From positions 1 through 64,000 of the forward strand of contig NZ_FNOK01000026.1 of assembly GCF_900106995.1 (NCBI RefSeq): a DNA stretch of 64,000 nt. The letters are read 5' to 3'. A program made the position numbers and the translations under genes. This DNA is from Saccharopolyspora shandongensis (GTDB taxonomy: Bacteria; Actinomycetota; Actinomycetes; Mycobacteriales; Pseudonocardiaceae). Shown here piece by piece: positions 27,260 to 36,488 of the stretch. Each line of letters starts with the position of its first letter. The first letter of the stretch is position 1. Under the pieces are notes generated by a model. That model was given only the letters and a program-made list of their open reading frames with translations, did not search any database and was not told the DNA's origin.

Positions 27260-27350
27260 CCGGATGCCGGTTTCGCGCGAAAACGCCGCCCAGCCAGGCC
27301 AAGCCGCGGGGCTCCAAGCCCGGCGGAGGCCCTCTTCCCGCCCAGTCGCC

Positions 27351-28439
27351 TCAGCCGAAGGTGATGAGCTGGCGGGCGACCTCGCCCCGCTTCAGGTTCT
27401 CGTAGGCCTCGTTGATGCCGGCCAGCGCGGTCGTGCCGCTGATCATCGAGTCGAGGTCGAGCTTGCCCGACAGGTACATGTCGACGTAGCGCGGCATGTC
27501 GACGCGGAAGCGGTTCGAACCCATCGTCGAGCCCTGGATCTTGCGCTCCCGGAGGAACGAGTAGCCGTCCAGCGAGATCTTCTCCCCGAACGGGATTATG
27601 CCGATGATCGTCGCCGTGCCGCCGGGCCGGAGCATCTGGAAGCTCTGCTCGGCGGCGCTGGCCAGCCCGACCGCCTCGAAGGCGTGCTCCACGCCGCCGG
27701 AGGTCAGCTCCAGCACCGCCTGCGCGGCGTCCACATCGGACGCATCGACCACGTCGGTGGCGCCGAACTTCGTCGCCAGGCGCAGCTTTCCCGGCAGGCG
27801 GTCGACCGCGATCACCCGGCCCGCGCCGGCGATCGCCGCGCCCTGGATCGCGGCGAGCCCGATCCCGCCGCAACCGATCACCGCCACGGTCTCCCCCGGC
27901 CGCACCCCGGCGGTGTTGAACACCGCACCGAGCCCGGTGGTCACCCCGCAGCCGATCAGCGCCGCCTTGTCCAGCGGCATGTCCGGCCGGATCTTCACCG
28001 CCGCGTGCTCGTGCACCAGCATGCACTCGGCGAAGCTCGACGTGTTCAGGAACTGGTGCATCGGCTCGCCGCCGCGGCTGAGCCGCTGCGGGCCGTCGGC
28101 CGGGCGCACCACGTCCTCCTTGGTGCACAGGTTCGGCCGGCCGGTGGTGCAGTACTCGCAGTGCCCGCAGAACACCGACAGGCAGGTGATGACGTGATCG
28201 CCGGGCGCCAGGCCGGTGACGGCCGACCCGACCGCCTCGATAACCCCGGCCGACTCGTGGCCGAGCACCGCGGGCAGCGGATGCGGGTACTTGGCCTCCA
28301 TGAAGTGCAGGTCGGAGTGGCACACCCCGGCCGCGGCGGTGCGGATCAGGATCTCGTTCGGGCCGGGCGAATCCAGGTCGACGTCGCTGATCACGAGCGG
28401 TCCGGGGGCGGTCTCCAGCACTGCGGCCTTGCACTGCAT
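27351..28439 (-). CDS. Zinc-dependent alcohol dehydrogenase (class III-like MDR)
   Basis: 362 residues. Catalytic zinc site GVCHSDLHF and GHESAGVIEAVG; structural zinc cysteines CGHCEYCTTGRPNLC; central CGVTTGLGAVFNTA and Rossmann motif GCGGIGL. The layout matches the mycobacterial/actinobacterial class III and mycothiol-type alcohol dehydrogenases that use NAD. AGGAGA precedes the ATG. It stands alone, divergent from the PPOX gene. Confidence 0.88.
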   Translation of the reverse strand: MQCKAAVLETAPGPLVISDVDLDSPGPNEILIRTAAAGVCHSDLHFMEAKYPHPLPAVLGHESAGVIEAVGSAVTGLAPGDHVITCLSVFCGHCEYCTTGRPNLCTKEDVVRPADGPQRLSRGGEPMHQFLNTSSFAECMLVHEHAAVKIRPDMPLDKAALIGCGVTTGLGAVFNTAGVRPGETVAVIGCGGIGLAAIQGAAIAGAGRVIAVDRLPGKLRLATKFGATDVVDASDVDAAQAVLELTSGGVEHAFEAVGLASAAEQSFQMLRPGGTATIIGIIPFGEKISLDGYSFLRERKIQGSTMGSNRFRVDMPRYVDMYLSGKLDLDSMISGTTALAGINEAYENLKRGEVARQLITFG

Positions 28440-28698
28440 GGCGTCTCCTGCCGTGAACGCAGAGGGCTATTCTGGAATCTCCTTCTAACCCGGGATCGCC
28501 CGGGGTGTCAACGGCCACTCGGGTGCGACGACGGGCGAGGCCCTCGCCTGGCGGCCCCGGCCGGGCGAGGCGAGGACCCCAAAACCCTTCGCGCCTGCTC
28601 GCCTCGCCCGGTACGGCTTCCGGCCCAAGACACGCCGCATCGAAACGCGCCCTAGGCTTGGTGGTGCACCTTTGCCGCCGGATGTGGGGAGCGAACCC

Positions 28699-29154
28699 AT
28701 GGCGATCGCCCGCGCCGATCGAGTCGACCGCGAAGCCCTGCTGGAGTTCCTGCGGCCCCGGCACCGGGGCGTCCTGGTCACCACCCGCGCCGACGGCCGC
28801 CCGCAGATGTCCCCGCTGACCTGCGGGGTGGACGCCGAGGGCCGGATCGTGGTGTCGACCTACCCGGAGCGGGCGAAGACCCGCAACGCCCGCCGCGATC
28901 CGAAGGTGTCGATCTGCGTGCTCTCCGACGAGTGGAACGGCCCGTACGTGCAGGTCGACGGCCGCGCCGAGGTGCTGGACATGCCCGAGGCGCTCGACGG
29001 GCTCGTCGAGTACTTCAGGTGCATCTCCGGCGAGCACCCGGACTGGGCGGAGTACCGCGAGGCGATGGCCCGGCAGGGAAAGTCGCTGATCCGCATCCAC
29101 ATCGAACGCTGGGGCCCGATCGCCACCGGCGGTTTCCCGGCCCGCCTCGCCTGA
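28699..29154 (+). CDS. Pyridoxamine 5'-phosphate oxidase-fold / F420-dependent family protein
   Basis: 151 residues of the split beta-barrel flavin/deazaflavin family (LRPRHRGVLVTTRADGRPQMSPL, YPERAKTRNARRDPKVSICV, YVQVDGRAEV). Actinobacterial members of this layout (TIGR03618-like) usually bind coenzyme F420. The ATG at 28699 has GGGGAGCG upstream. Substrate unknown. Confidence 0.85.
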   Translation: MAIARADRVDREALLEFLRPRHRGVLVTTRADGRPQMSPLTCGVDAEGRIVVSTYPERAKTRNARRDPKVSICVLSDEWNGPYVQVDGRAEVLDMPEALDGLVEYFRCISGEHPDWAEYREAMARQGKSLIRIHIERWGPIATGGFPARLA

Positions 29155-29257
29155 CTCGGCGGACGCCGGCCGAACTGCGGCACTCCGACGTGATCGGCAG
29201 TCCGAAGGACAATTTCCCTCTCGCCGCAGTTTCAATTGAGGTTCTTCCAACCTCAAT

Positions 29258-29435
29258 TTGCGTGGCGGTGCGGGTGGCGGAACCTCAGAGGCTCCCTGGT
29301 CTGTGGGTGCCCTGACTTATGTATGTCCAATACACGGCGTCAGGGCCGTCCTCGCCGAGGGAACCCCGAAGGGGTGGGCACCGTGAACCCGCGGCGGTGC
29401 AAGTGTCGTAGGTGGGCTATGCGCCTGCGGCGCAT
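29258..29435 (+). repeat. Modular dispersed intergenic repeat, copy A
   Basis: Begins TTGCGTGGCGGTGCGGGTGG, then GGAACCTCAG. A middle module holds the hairpin CCTGAC...GTATGTCCAATAC...GTCAGG. Next comes CCCGCGGCGGTGCAAG, and the element ends in the terminal hairpin ATGCGCC-TGC-GGCGCAT (29419-29435). Related copies are at 36489, 37675 and 49341. It fills much of the 431-bp gap between two convergent genes (29155-29585); no coding gene is credible there. Confidence 0.75.
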
Positions 29436-29585
29436 GCGACACCCCATCGACAGTGCAGCTTTGCGACCCGCGGCTGCGGGTTGACCAGGATGAAAAACCC
29501 TCACTGAAACTGCGGACCACCGGCATGTCGTATCCCGACAAGCCGACGGCTGTGGCCAAGTCCCCGCATCTGCCACCCGGCCCGT

Positions 29586-30614
29586 TCAGTGGTGGTGGGC
29601 GACCAGCTCGTGGTCGGCGCCCGCCGGGTGGGCGTGGATCGTCGCGCCGCCGAGTCGCGGCAGGGCGTGCCGCAGGCGGTGCTCGGCGTCGTGCGCGACG
29701 CGATGCGCGTCGGCGAGGCTGAGGTCCGGGGCGACGTCCAGTTCGGCCTCCGCGTGCAGCTCGTGGCCGATCCAGCGCATCCGCAGCCCGCCCACCGCGC
29801 GCACCCCGGGCGCGGCGGCCAGCGCCAGCTCCGCCCGGCCGACCAGCTCCGGATCCACCGCGTCGAGCACCCGGCCGAGGACTACCTTCGCCGAACCCCA
29901 GAGCACCGCGGCGATCGCCGCCGTGATCAGCAGCCCGATCGCCGGATCCGCCCAGCGCCAGCCCAACGCGGCGCCACCGGCCGAGCCGAGCACGGCGAGG
30001 CTGGTGAAACCGTCGGTGCGCGCGTGCAGGCCGTCGGCGACCAGGGCGGCCGAGCCGATCTCCCGGCCCACCCGGATGCGGTAGCGGGCGACCAGCTCGT
30101 TGCCCGCGAAGCCCAGCAGTCCGGCGGCCGCGAGCCAGCCCAGGTGTTCGACCTGCTGCGGGTCGACCATCCGCCGGATCGCCTCCCAGCCCGCCAGCGC
30201 CGCCGACGCCGCGATCATCGCGAGCACGACGAGTCCGGCGAGGTCTTCGGCGCGGCCGAGCCCGTAGGTGAAACGGCGGGTCGCGGCGCGCCGGGCGAGC
30301 AGGAAGGCGACCGCGATCGGCACCGCGGTCAGCGCGTCGGCGAAGTTGTGCAGGGTGTCGCCGAGCAACGCGACGGAACCGGTGAAGGCCACCAGCACGG
30401 CCTGCCCGATGGCGGTGACCAGCAGCGCCGCGAAGGAGGTCCACAGCGCCCGCATGCCCTTGCGGCTGGCCGCCAGCGGCCCGTCGACGGCATCGGCGGC
30501 GTCGTGGCTGTGCGGCGTCACCGCGTGCTTCAACCCCGCCCAAGCGCTGCGGCGTCCATGTCCGTGGCCATGCCCGTGGCCGTGGCCGTGGTGCGGAGCC
30601 TTTCCGGAATCCAC
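29586..30614 (-). CDS. Cation diffusion facilitator (CDF) family metal transporter
   Basis: 342 residues with six predicted membrane helices. A His-rich N-terminal loop of (HG)n repeats follows the GTG start at 30614 (GGGGGAGG upstream). Transport-site motifs are HNFADALT (H-x3-D) in helix 2 and HARTDG (H-x3-D) in helix 5, consistent with Zn(II) or Co(II)/Ni(II) efflux. The C-terminal cytoplasmic ferredoxin-like domain ends HELVAHHH. No metal regulator is adjacent. Confidence 0.92.
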   Translation of the reverse strand: MDSGKAPHHGHGHGHGHGHGRRSAWAGLKHAVTPHSHDAADAVDGPLAASRKGMRALWTSFAALLVTAIGQAVLVAFTGSVALLGDTLHNFADALTAVPIAVAFLLARRAATRRFTYGLGRAEDLAGLVVLAMIAASAALAGWEAIRRMVDPQQVEHLGWLAAAGLLGFAGNELVARYRIRVGREIGSAALVADGLHARTDGFTSLAVLGSAGGAALGWRWADPAIGLLITAAIAAVLWGSAKVVLGRVLDAVDPELVGRAELALAAAPGVRAVGGLRMRWIGHELHAEAELDVAPDLSLADAHRVAHDAEHRLRHALPRLGGATIHAHPAGADHELVAHHH

Positions 30615-30764
30615 GTGACCTCCCCCAGTCCGGCGAGCGCGTACCCCGAACGATAGGCCGCCGACCAGGCATGCGACAACGCTGCTACTGGGAAACAGTT
30701 GCAGGAGAAGGTCTTTTGCGGAAGCCACCCAAGTCCAAAGTGGACCTCTTTTGACGCGCCTCGC

Positions 30765-31931
30765 TCAGCGGAGTCGGCGCACCGCGGCGCTGCCGCCGAT
30801 CAGCAGGAGCAGCGCGGCGAGGGCCCAGCGGCGCTTCTCCTCGGTGTCGTGACCGACGGTCCCGCCGCCCCGTTCCGGAGTCGCCGGCGCGTAGCCGCCC
30901 GGTTCCGGCGGCGGCAAGAGCGGCGGCGGGAGCGGAACCGTTCTGCTCGGAGAAGTCGGGCGCCGGCTGGGCGGCGCCGAAGCCGGGGACGGGGTGGGTC
31001 GTGTTGTCGATGGCGTCGTGGGTGCGGTCGTGGACGGCGGCGGGGTCGTCGTGGGCGGTAGGGGCGGCGAAGGCGGGGGCGGCGGTGGGGGCGACGGGAC
31101 GCTGCCCAGACATCCGCTCGCGTCCGAGCCCAGCATCGGCGGCAGGGCGGCCAGCTTCTCCACCGAACCGTCCCGGCCGACGCGGTACAGCCCACCGGCC
31201 TCGTCGGCCGTGACGTACAGGGCCCGGTCCGGGCCGATCGTCACCGATCCGTAGGTGCTCGGCGGCAAACCCGGCGCGTCGGCCAGCTCGGTGACCCGCC
31301 CGCCGACCCGGTCCAGCCGCGCGATCGCCGCCGTGCCCCGGTGGGTCATCGACACCCCGTACAGCTCGCCGTCCACCGGATCGACGTCGAAGTCGCCGAG
31401 TCCGAACGGCCAGTGCGGCGACCGGATCGCGGTCATCGCCAGCACGCTCAGGTAGGTCGGGCGGGTCGGGTCGACGTCGACCGCGTACAGGTAGGACCCC
31501 TGCCGCACGTACCAGCGGTTCCCCTTGACCGCACCGGCCGTCGGCGCGGCGAGCGGGTGCCAGGGCGTGTCCGCGCGGCCGGCCCGCACCGGCCCGAGGT
31601 CGTGCGTCCGGCCGGACCGGTCCAGCGTCACCACGTGGGCGCCGTCAGGGAACGGACCGGACGGGCCGGACGCGGCCATGCCGTACACCAGGCCCTGCGA
31701 GCGGGCGTACCCGAGCGCGTTCAGCCGGTGGTCCAAGGCTCCGAGCCGGACGCTTTCCGCGGCGGGCAACGACACCCGGTACAGCACGGAAGTCCGGGCC
31801 GGGCCGGCGTTCCGGACCTGCAGCACCGTGCACCCGGGAGCCGCGCCCGCGGATACCACCCACGCCGTCGACGCCGCCAGCACCGCCACCGCAGAGCCGG
31901 CGGACACCGCCGCGACCCGCCACCACCTCAA
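30765..31931 (-). CDS. Secreted beta-propeller-like surface protein with Pro/Thr stalk and C-terminal membrane anchor
   Basis: 388 residues. The TTG start overlaps the stop of the DUF4239 gene (TTGA). An N-terminal signal/anchor (VSAGSAVAVLAASTAWVVSA) is followed by ~250 residues reminiscent of DUF6923-type propeller domains (LYGVSMTHRGTAAIARLDR). Next is a ~90-residue Pro/Ser/Thr-rich stalk, then a C-terminal helix (RWALAALLLLIGGSAA) ending in RRLR. This is the layout of a cell-wall-spanning surface protein held in the membrane. Function unknown; its coupling to DUF4239 and an HTH protein suggests a regulated envelope module. Confidence 0.72.
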   Translation of the reverse strand: MRWWRVAAVSAGSAVAVLAASTAWVVSAGAAPGCTVLQVRNAGPARTSVLYRVSLPAAESVRLGALDHRLNALGYARSQGLVYGMAASGPSGPFPDGAHVVTLDRSGRTHDLGPVRAGRADTPWHPLAAPTAGAVKGNRWYVRQGSYLYAVDVDPTRPTYLSVLAMTAIRSPHWPFGLGDFDVDPVDGELYGVSMTHRGTAAIARLDRVGGRVTELADAPGLPPSTYGSVTIGPDRALYVTADEAGGLYRVGRDGSVEKLAALPPMLGSDASGCLGSVPSPPPPPPPSPPLPPTTTPPPSTTAPTTPSTTRPTPSPASAPPSRRPTSPSRTVPLPPPLLPPPEPGGYAPATPERGGGTVGHDTEEKRRWALAALLLLIGGSAAVRRLR

Positions 31932-32695
31932 CTTTGACCGAGCCGCTCTAGCGCCCACATGAACGCGTCCGGGCCGATCCGCGATCCGCCGCTGAACGGG
32001 TTCTGCAGCTGGAAGATCGCGAACAGCAGCAGCGCCAGCGCACCGGCCAATGTGGACACCAGCACGATGTGCGGGAACAACCTGGTGCCACCGAAGAGGT
32101 TCGGCAGCAGCACGCACACGACGCTGCCCAGGATCAGCACCAACCACACGACCGCGACCACGCCGCGGTCGAACGCCCTGGTGACCCGCTCGTGCCGCTC
32201 CTCGTAGACCTGGCCGAGCTGCGTGATCGCCTCGGTCTTGCGGTCCTTCTCGAACTCGCCGTCGGCCGGCGCCTGCAGCACCGCCGCGCGCAGCCGGTCG
32301 AGCACCGCCCAACCCTGCCCGACCACCTGCCCGCCCTCCTGCATGACGGGCCACTCCTCGCCGACGACCGTCCGCAGGTACCGCACGCTGAGCTCGCGCG
32401 CCTCGTCGCCGGTCGGCGCGGGCAGCGAATCCACTGCCCAGGAAACCGAAACCAGGGCCTGCGCCTCGCGGTAGGCACCTTCTCGCGCGTCGGCCACGGT
32501 GTCGAACAGCGTCACCAGCACGAAGGCGAGCACCACCGCCTGCAGGCCGCTGACGATGGTGAAGACCTGCCCGGCCGCGTCGTTGTTGCTGGGGCGGCCC
32601 TCGTCCTGGCCGAGCCTGCGCACCAGGTAGCCGATCACCGCAGCGGCCACGGACGCGCCGAGCACCCAGATCAGGCCGCTGAGGTAGACGCTCAT
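31928..32695 (-). CDS. DUF4239 family membrane protein
   Basis: 255 residues. Two N-terminal helices (GLIWVLGASVAAAVIGYLV, VSGLQAVVLAFVLVTLF), a ~120-residue soluble helical region and two C-terminal helices (VWLVLILGSVVCVLLP, VSTLAGALALLLFAIF) match DUF4239 (bestrophin-like) proteins. The ATG at 32695 sits in an ATGA overlap with the HTH gene and has GGAGG upstream. Role unknown. Confidence 0.8.
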   Translation of the reverse strand: MSVYLSGLIWVLGASVAAAVIGYLVRRLGQDEGRPSNNDAAGQVFTIVSGLQAVVLAFVLVTLFDTVADAREGAYREAQALVSVSWAVDSLPAPTGDEARELSVRYLRTVVGEEWPVMQEGGQVVGQGWAVLDRLRAAVLQAPADGEFEKDRKTEAITQLGQVYEERHERVTRAFDRGVVAVVWLVLILGSVVCVLLPNLFGGTRLFPHIVLVSTLAGALALLLFAIFQLQNPFSGGSRIGPDAFMWALERLGQS

Positions 32696-32952
32696 TCCGC
32701 ACCTCCGGCGGCGGACTCGCCGCGCACCACGACCTTCCTGGGCTCCGGCACCAGCAGGTCGCCGACGTTGCACCCGAGCACCGAGCAGATGATCTCCAGG
32801 TCGTCCAGCTTCAGGCTGGCCGGCGTCTTGGACCACAGCCCGGACATCTTCCCGGCGGAGATGACCAGCCCGTGATCGGCCAGCCGCCGCTGCAGCTCGG
32901 TGGCCTTCCAGATGCCCCGCTGCGCCGCGACGAGCCGCAGGTTCCACTTCAC
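32692..32952 (-). CDS. Small XRE/Cro-CI family helix-turn-helix protein
   Basis: 86 residues starting KWNLRLVAAQRGIWKATELQ, then GLVISAGKMSGLWSKTP as the HTH and LDDLEIICSVLGCNVGDLL, the standard layout of these short actinobacterial Cro/CI proteins. GTG start at 32952 behind GGGGGAGA. First gene of a coupled three-gene operon (HTH, DUF4239, surface protein), so it probably autoregulates it. Confidence 0.82.
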   Translation of the reverse strand: MKWNLRLVAAQRGIWKATELQRRLADHGLVISAGKMSGLWSKTPASLKLDDLEIICSVLGCNVGDLLVPEPRKVVVRGESAAGGAE

Positions 32953-33559
32953 GACGACATCTCCCCCCGACCTGCTCCGATCGACTGGACGCCGCACTCG
33001 CACACGATCCACTGCCTCCCAAACTCGAGCCTGGACGCCGGTAACGCCCGGCCGACGTATTTTCAGAATTCTCGAAGAAGAACCGCCGAAGATCTCGGTT
33101 TCGACGTGGACTGAACAGTACTACCGCATCACCGGAAAACAGATAACCCGATTCGTGGAATCCCGGATCACAGGATTCATCGCCCACCCGGAGCAATCAC
33201 CCGGCGGAATATTCCGAATACCGCGCTCATGATTGGTGCACACGAGTCGCGGGATCGCCTAATAAAGGAACGAATGTGGCGGATGATCACGCTGCGTTCC
33301 ACACAAGAGGCAATTCAGGTGATATCGGCGGTGCGACGTTTGCGCCGGATCCAGCAGACACCCGAAGCACGTTCGGGTGACTGTACGGTCGAGATCACTG
33401 GTGCTAACGTCGCCGTCGGCAACGAGAAACGATGCCGCAGAACCGGCGAGGATTCCCACCGGACCTTTTCCATTCGAACATCTCACAATTCCCCGAAAAA
33501 TCACGGTGCAGCATTTCCTGCCCGCCTCTTTACGAACAGAGATGATTGGTGGTACTGGC
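32953..33559. promoter_or_regulatory. 607-bp divergent gap upstream of the encapsulin locus
   Basis: Markedly AT-richer than its surroundings. It holds a GAATCC...GGATTC inverted repeat near 33157-33180 and the palindrome CGGAATATTCCG at 33205-33216. No credible gene was found; in-frame extensions of the first shell gene back to 33377 have no shared sequence with its paralogue. It should contain the promoters for the encapsulin genes and the HTH operon. Confidence 0.5.
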
Positions 33560-34972
33560 GTGACTGTGACGGAACCGCTCAACACCGACGACGGCGATGC
33601 GCCGCAGTTGAGCCTGAGCACGGCGGCGGCCCGGAACCTGGCCACCACGACCAAGTCCGTCCCGCAGATGCAAGGAATCACCTCGCGCTGGCTGCTGCGG
33701 ATGCTGCCGTGGGTGCAGGCCGCCGGCGGTGCGTACCGCGTCAACCGCCGCCTCAGCTACACCCTCGGCGACGGCCGGGTCACCTTCACCAACACCGGCG
33801 CCGAGGTACGGGTCATCCCGCAGGAATTGCGCGAACTCCCGCTGCTGCGGGGATTCGACGACGACGCGGTGCTCAGCGCGCTCGCGGATCGCTTCGTGCA
33901 GCGGGAGATCGAGCCGGGCCAGGTGATCGCCGCCGCCGGGCAGGCCGCCGACCAGGTCGTCCTCATCGCCCACGGCAAGGTCAACAAGATCGGCACCGGC
34001 GAATACGGCGACGACACCGTGCTCGGCGTGCTCGCCGACGGCGAGTACTTCGGCGCGCACGTCCTCGCCGGCGACTCGACCACCTGGCAGTCGACGTACA
34101 AGGCGGCCACCCCCTGCACCGTGCTTTTCCTGCGCCAGCAGGTGTTCCGGGACATGAACGGCAGCTCCGAGGCGCTGCGCGAGCACATCCGCAACGCGCT
34201 GTCCGCTCCGAAGGGCGCGCACAACGTGCACGGCGAGGCGGACATCGAGATCGCCTCAGGCCACTCCGGCGAGCCGACGCTGTCCGGGACCTATGTGGAC
34301 TACGAGCTCGCGCCGCGCGAGTACGAACTCAGCGTCGCGCAAACGGTTCTGCGGGTGCACAGCCGAGTCGCCGACCTCTACAACCAGCCGATGAACCAGA
34401 CCGAGCAGCAGCTGCGGCTGACCATCGAGGCACTGCGCGAACGGCAGGAGGAGGAGCTGATCAACAACCGCGAGTTCGGCCTGCTGCACAACGCCGACCT
34501 CCGCCAGCGCATCCACACCCGCACCGGCCCGCCCACGCCCGACGACCTCGACGAGCTCCTGACGCTCGTGTGGAAGGACCCCGGGTTCTTCCTCGCGCAC
34601 CCGCGGGCCATCGCGGCCTTCGGCCGCGAGTGCAGCAAGCGCGGCATCTACCCGCAGAGCATCGACCTGGGCGGGCACCAGGTGCCGGCGTGGCGCGGCG
34701 TGCCGATCCTGCCGTGCAACAAGCTGCACGTCGGCGACACGCGCACCAGCTCCATCCTGCTGATGCGCACCGGCGAGGAGAACCAGGGCGTCATCGGCCT
34801 GCACCAGACCGGCATCCCGGACGAGTACCGACCCGGCCTGTCGGTGCGCTTCATGGGCGTCAACGAGCAGGCCGTCATCTCCTACCTGGTCAGCGCCTAC
34901 TACTCCGCGGCGATCCTGGTGCCGGACGCGGTCGGAGTGCTCGAACACGTCGAACTCGGCAGGGAAAGCTGA
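33560..34972 (+). CDS. Family 2B encapsulin nanocompartment shell protein, paralogue 1
   Basis: 470 residues. The N-terminal arm TEPLNTDDGD is followed by the conserved RNLATTTKSVPQMQGITSRW and the HK97-like shell core. A cyclic-nucleotide-binding-like domain is inserted at residues ~90-210 (LPLLRGFDDDAVLSALADRF, IEPGQVIAAAGQAADQVVLI). Shell sequence resumes at YELAPREYELSVAQ and runs to the C-terminus. The phosphate-binding cassette reads YFGAHVLAGDSTTWQS and lacks the FGE...R(S/T)A Glu and Arg of true cAMP sites, so nucleotide binding is doubtful. The GTG at 33560 matches the second paralogue's start. Shells of this family enclose terpenoid enzymes. With paralogue 2 it probably forms a mixed shell. 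Confidence 0.9.
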   Translation: MTVTEPLNTDDGDAPQLSLSTAAARNLATTTKSVPQMQGITSRWLLRMLPWVQAAGGAYRVNRRLSYTLGDGRVTFTNTGAEVRVIPQELRELPLLRGFDDDAVLSALADRFVQREIEPGQVIAAAGQAADQVVLIAHGKVNKIGTGEYGDDTVLGVLADGEYFGAHVLAGDSTTWQSTYKAATPCTVLFLRQQVFRDMNGSSEALREHIRNALSAPKGAHNVHGEADIEIASGHSGEPTLSGTYVDYELAPREYELSVAQTVLRVHSRVADLYNQPMNQTEQQLRLTIEALRERQEEELINNREFGLLHNADLRQRIHTRTGPPTPDDLDELLTLVWKDPGFFLAHPRAIAAFGRECSKRGIYPQSIDLGGHQVPAWRGVPILPCNKLHVGDTRTSSILLMRTGEENQGVIGLHQTGIPDEYRPGLSVRFMGVNEQAVISYLVSAYYSAAILVPDAVGVLEHVELGRES

Positions 34973-35066
34973 GCGACGCACAGCCCCCGGAGCGGGTGGC
35001 CGCGACCCGCCCGCTCCGGGCCCGCCAAGGACCTTTCCGCCGAGCAGCGCAAGGAGAACTGACATC

Positions 35067-36464
35067 GTGACCGTGACAGAGCCGGACGTCGGCGTCGAGC
35101 AGGCCGCGCAGAGCCTCGGCACCGCGGCGGCCCGGAACCTGGCCACCACGACCAAGTCCGTCCCGCAGATGCAGGGCACCACCTCGCGCTGGCTGGTGCG
35201 GATGCTGCCGTGGGTGGACATCTCGGCGGGTACCTACCGGGTCAACCGCCGGCTGACCTACGCCGTCGGGGACGGACGGATCACCTTCACCAACACCGGC
35301 GCGAACGTGCGGGTCATCCCGCAGGAACTCGGCGAACTGCCGCTGCTGCGCGGTTTCGACGACGACTCGGTGCTGGGCGCGCTGGCCGACCGGTTCGTGC
35401 AGCAGGAGTTCGAGCCGGGCCAGGTGATCGCCACCGCCGGACAGGCCGCCGACCAGGTCGTCCTCATCGCCCACGGCAAGGTCAACAAGATCGGCACCGG
35501 CGAATACGGCGACGACACCGTGCTGGACGTGCTCGCCGACGGCGAATTCTTCGGCGCGCAGGTGCTGGCCGAGAGCCAGTCCTCGTGGCAGCACACGTAC
35601 AAGGCGGTCACCCCGTGCATCGCCCTGACGCTGGACGCCCGGGCGCTGCAGGAGGTGAACAACCAGTTCGACCGGCTGCGGGCGCACATCGCCGCGATCC
35701 GCGACAATCCCGCGCCGTCGCAGAACAAGCACGGCGAGGCGGACATCGACATCTCCTCCGGCCACTCCGGAGAACCGACCCTCGCCGGGACCTACGTGGA
35801 CTACGAACTCGCCCCGCGCGAGTACGAACTCAGCGTCGCGCAGGCGATCCTCCGCGTGCACAGCCGCGTCGCCGACCTCTACAACCAGCCGATGAACCAG
35901 ACCGAGCAGCAACTGCGGCTGACCATCGAGGCCCTGCGCGAACGGCAGGAGCACGAGCTGATCAACAACCGCGACTTCGGCCTGCTGCACAACGCCGACC
36001 TCCGCCAGCGCATCCACACCCGCACCGGCCCGCCCACGCCCGACGACCTCGACGAACTGCTCTCCCGCCGCCGCAAGACCCGGTTCTTCCTGGCCCACCC
36101 GCGGACCATCGCGGCCTTCGGCCGGGAGTGCAACCGGCGCGGCGTCTACCCGGCGACCACCGAGGCGCAGGGCCGCCAGGTGCACGCCTGGCGGGGCGTG
36201 CCGATCCTGCCCAGCGACAAGATCCCGATCAGCGATCGCGGCACCAGCTCGATCCTGGCGCTGCGCACCGGCGAGGACGACCACGGCGTCATCGGCCTCC
36301 AGCAGACCGGCATCCCCGACCAGTACCGGCCCGGGCTCAACGTCCGGTTCATGGGCATCAACGACCAGGCGGTCATCTCCTACCTGGTCAGCGCCTACTT
36401 CTCCGCCGCGGTCCTGGTCCCCGACGCCCTCGGCGTGCTCGAGAACGTCGAAATCGCCCGCTGA
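35067..36464 (+). CDS. Family 2B encapsulin nanocompartment shell protein, paralogue 2
   Basis: 465 residues, very similar to its upstream neighbour over the shell core; long stretches such as YELAPREYELSVAQ and NQPMNQTEQQLRLTIEALRE are identical. Divergence is concentrated at the N-terminal arm, at the end of the inserted cyclic-nucleotide-binding-like domain (LDARALQEVNNQFDRLRAHI against LRQQVFRDMNGSSEALREHI), and in the segment after LDELL. GTG start with AGGAG 8 bp upstream, 94 bp after paralogue 1. The tandem arrangement suggests gene duplication with specialised positions in one shell. Cargo is probably the polyprenyl synthase downstream. Confidence 0.9.
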   Translation: MTVTEPDVGVEQAAQSLGTAAARNLATTTKSVPQMQGTTSRWLVRMLPWVDISAGTYRVNRRLTYAVGDGRITFTNTGANVRVIPQELGELPLLRGFDDDSVLGALADRFVQQEFEPGQVIATAGQAADQVVLIAHGKVNKIGTGEYGDDTVLDVLADGEFFGAQVLAESQSSWQHTYKAVTPCIALTLDARALQEVNNQFDRLRAHIAAIRDNPAPSQNKHGEADIDISSGHSGEPTLAGTYVDYELAPREYELSVAQAILRVHSRVADLYNQPMNQTEQQLRLTIEALRERQEHELINNRDFGLLHNADLRQRIHTRTGPPTPDDLDELLSRRRKTRFFLAHPRTIAAFGRECNRRGVYPATTEAQGRQVHAWRGVPILPSDKIPISDRGTSSILALRTGEDDHGVIGLQQTGIPDQYRPGLNVRFMGINDQAVISYLVSAYFSAAVLVPDALGVLENVEIAR

Positions 36465-36488
36465 CACCGCTTTCCTTCCGTTTCTTTG

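Noticed and set aside
29236..29484. Small open frames inside the dispersed repeats (also near 36395-36622 and 37685-37900)
   Set aside because: The repeat copies vary in length by non-multiples of three and conserve base pairing rather than protein, so coding is unlikely.
33377..33559. Upstream start (33377) for the first encapsulin shell
   Set aside because: The added 61 residues share nothing with the paralogue, whose GTG-ACN-GTG-ACN start matches 33560.
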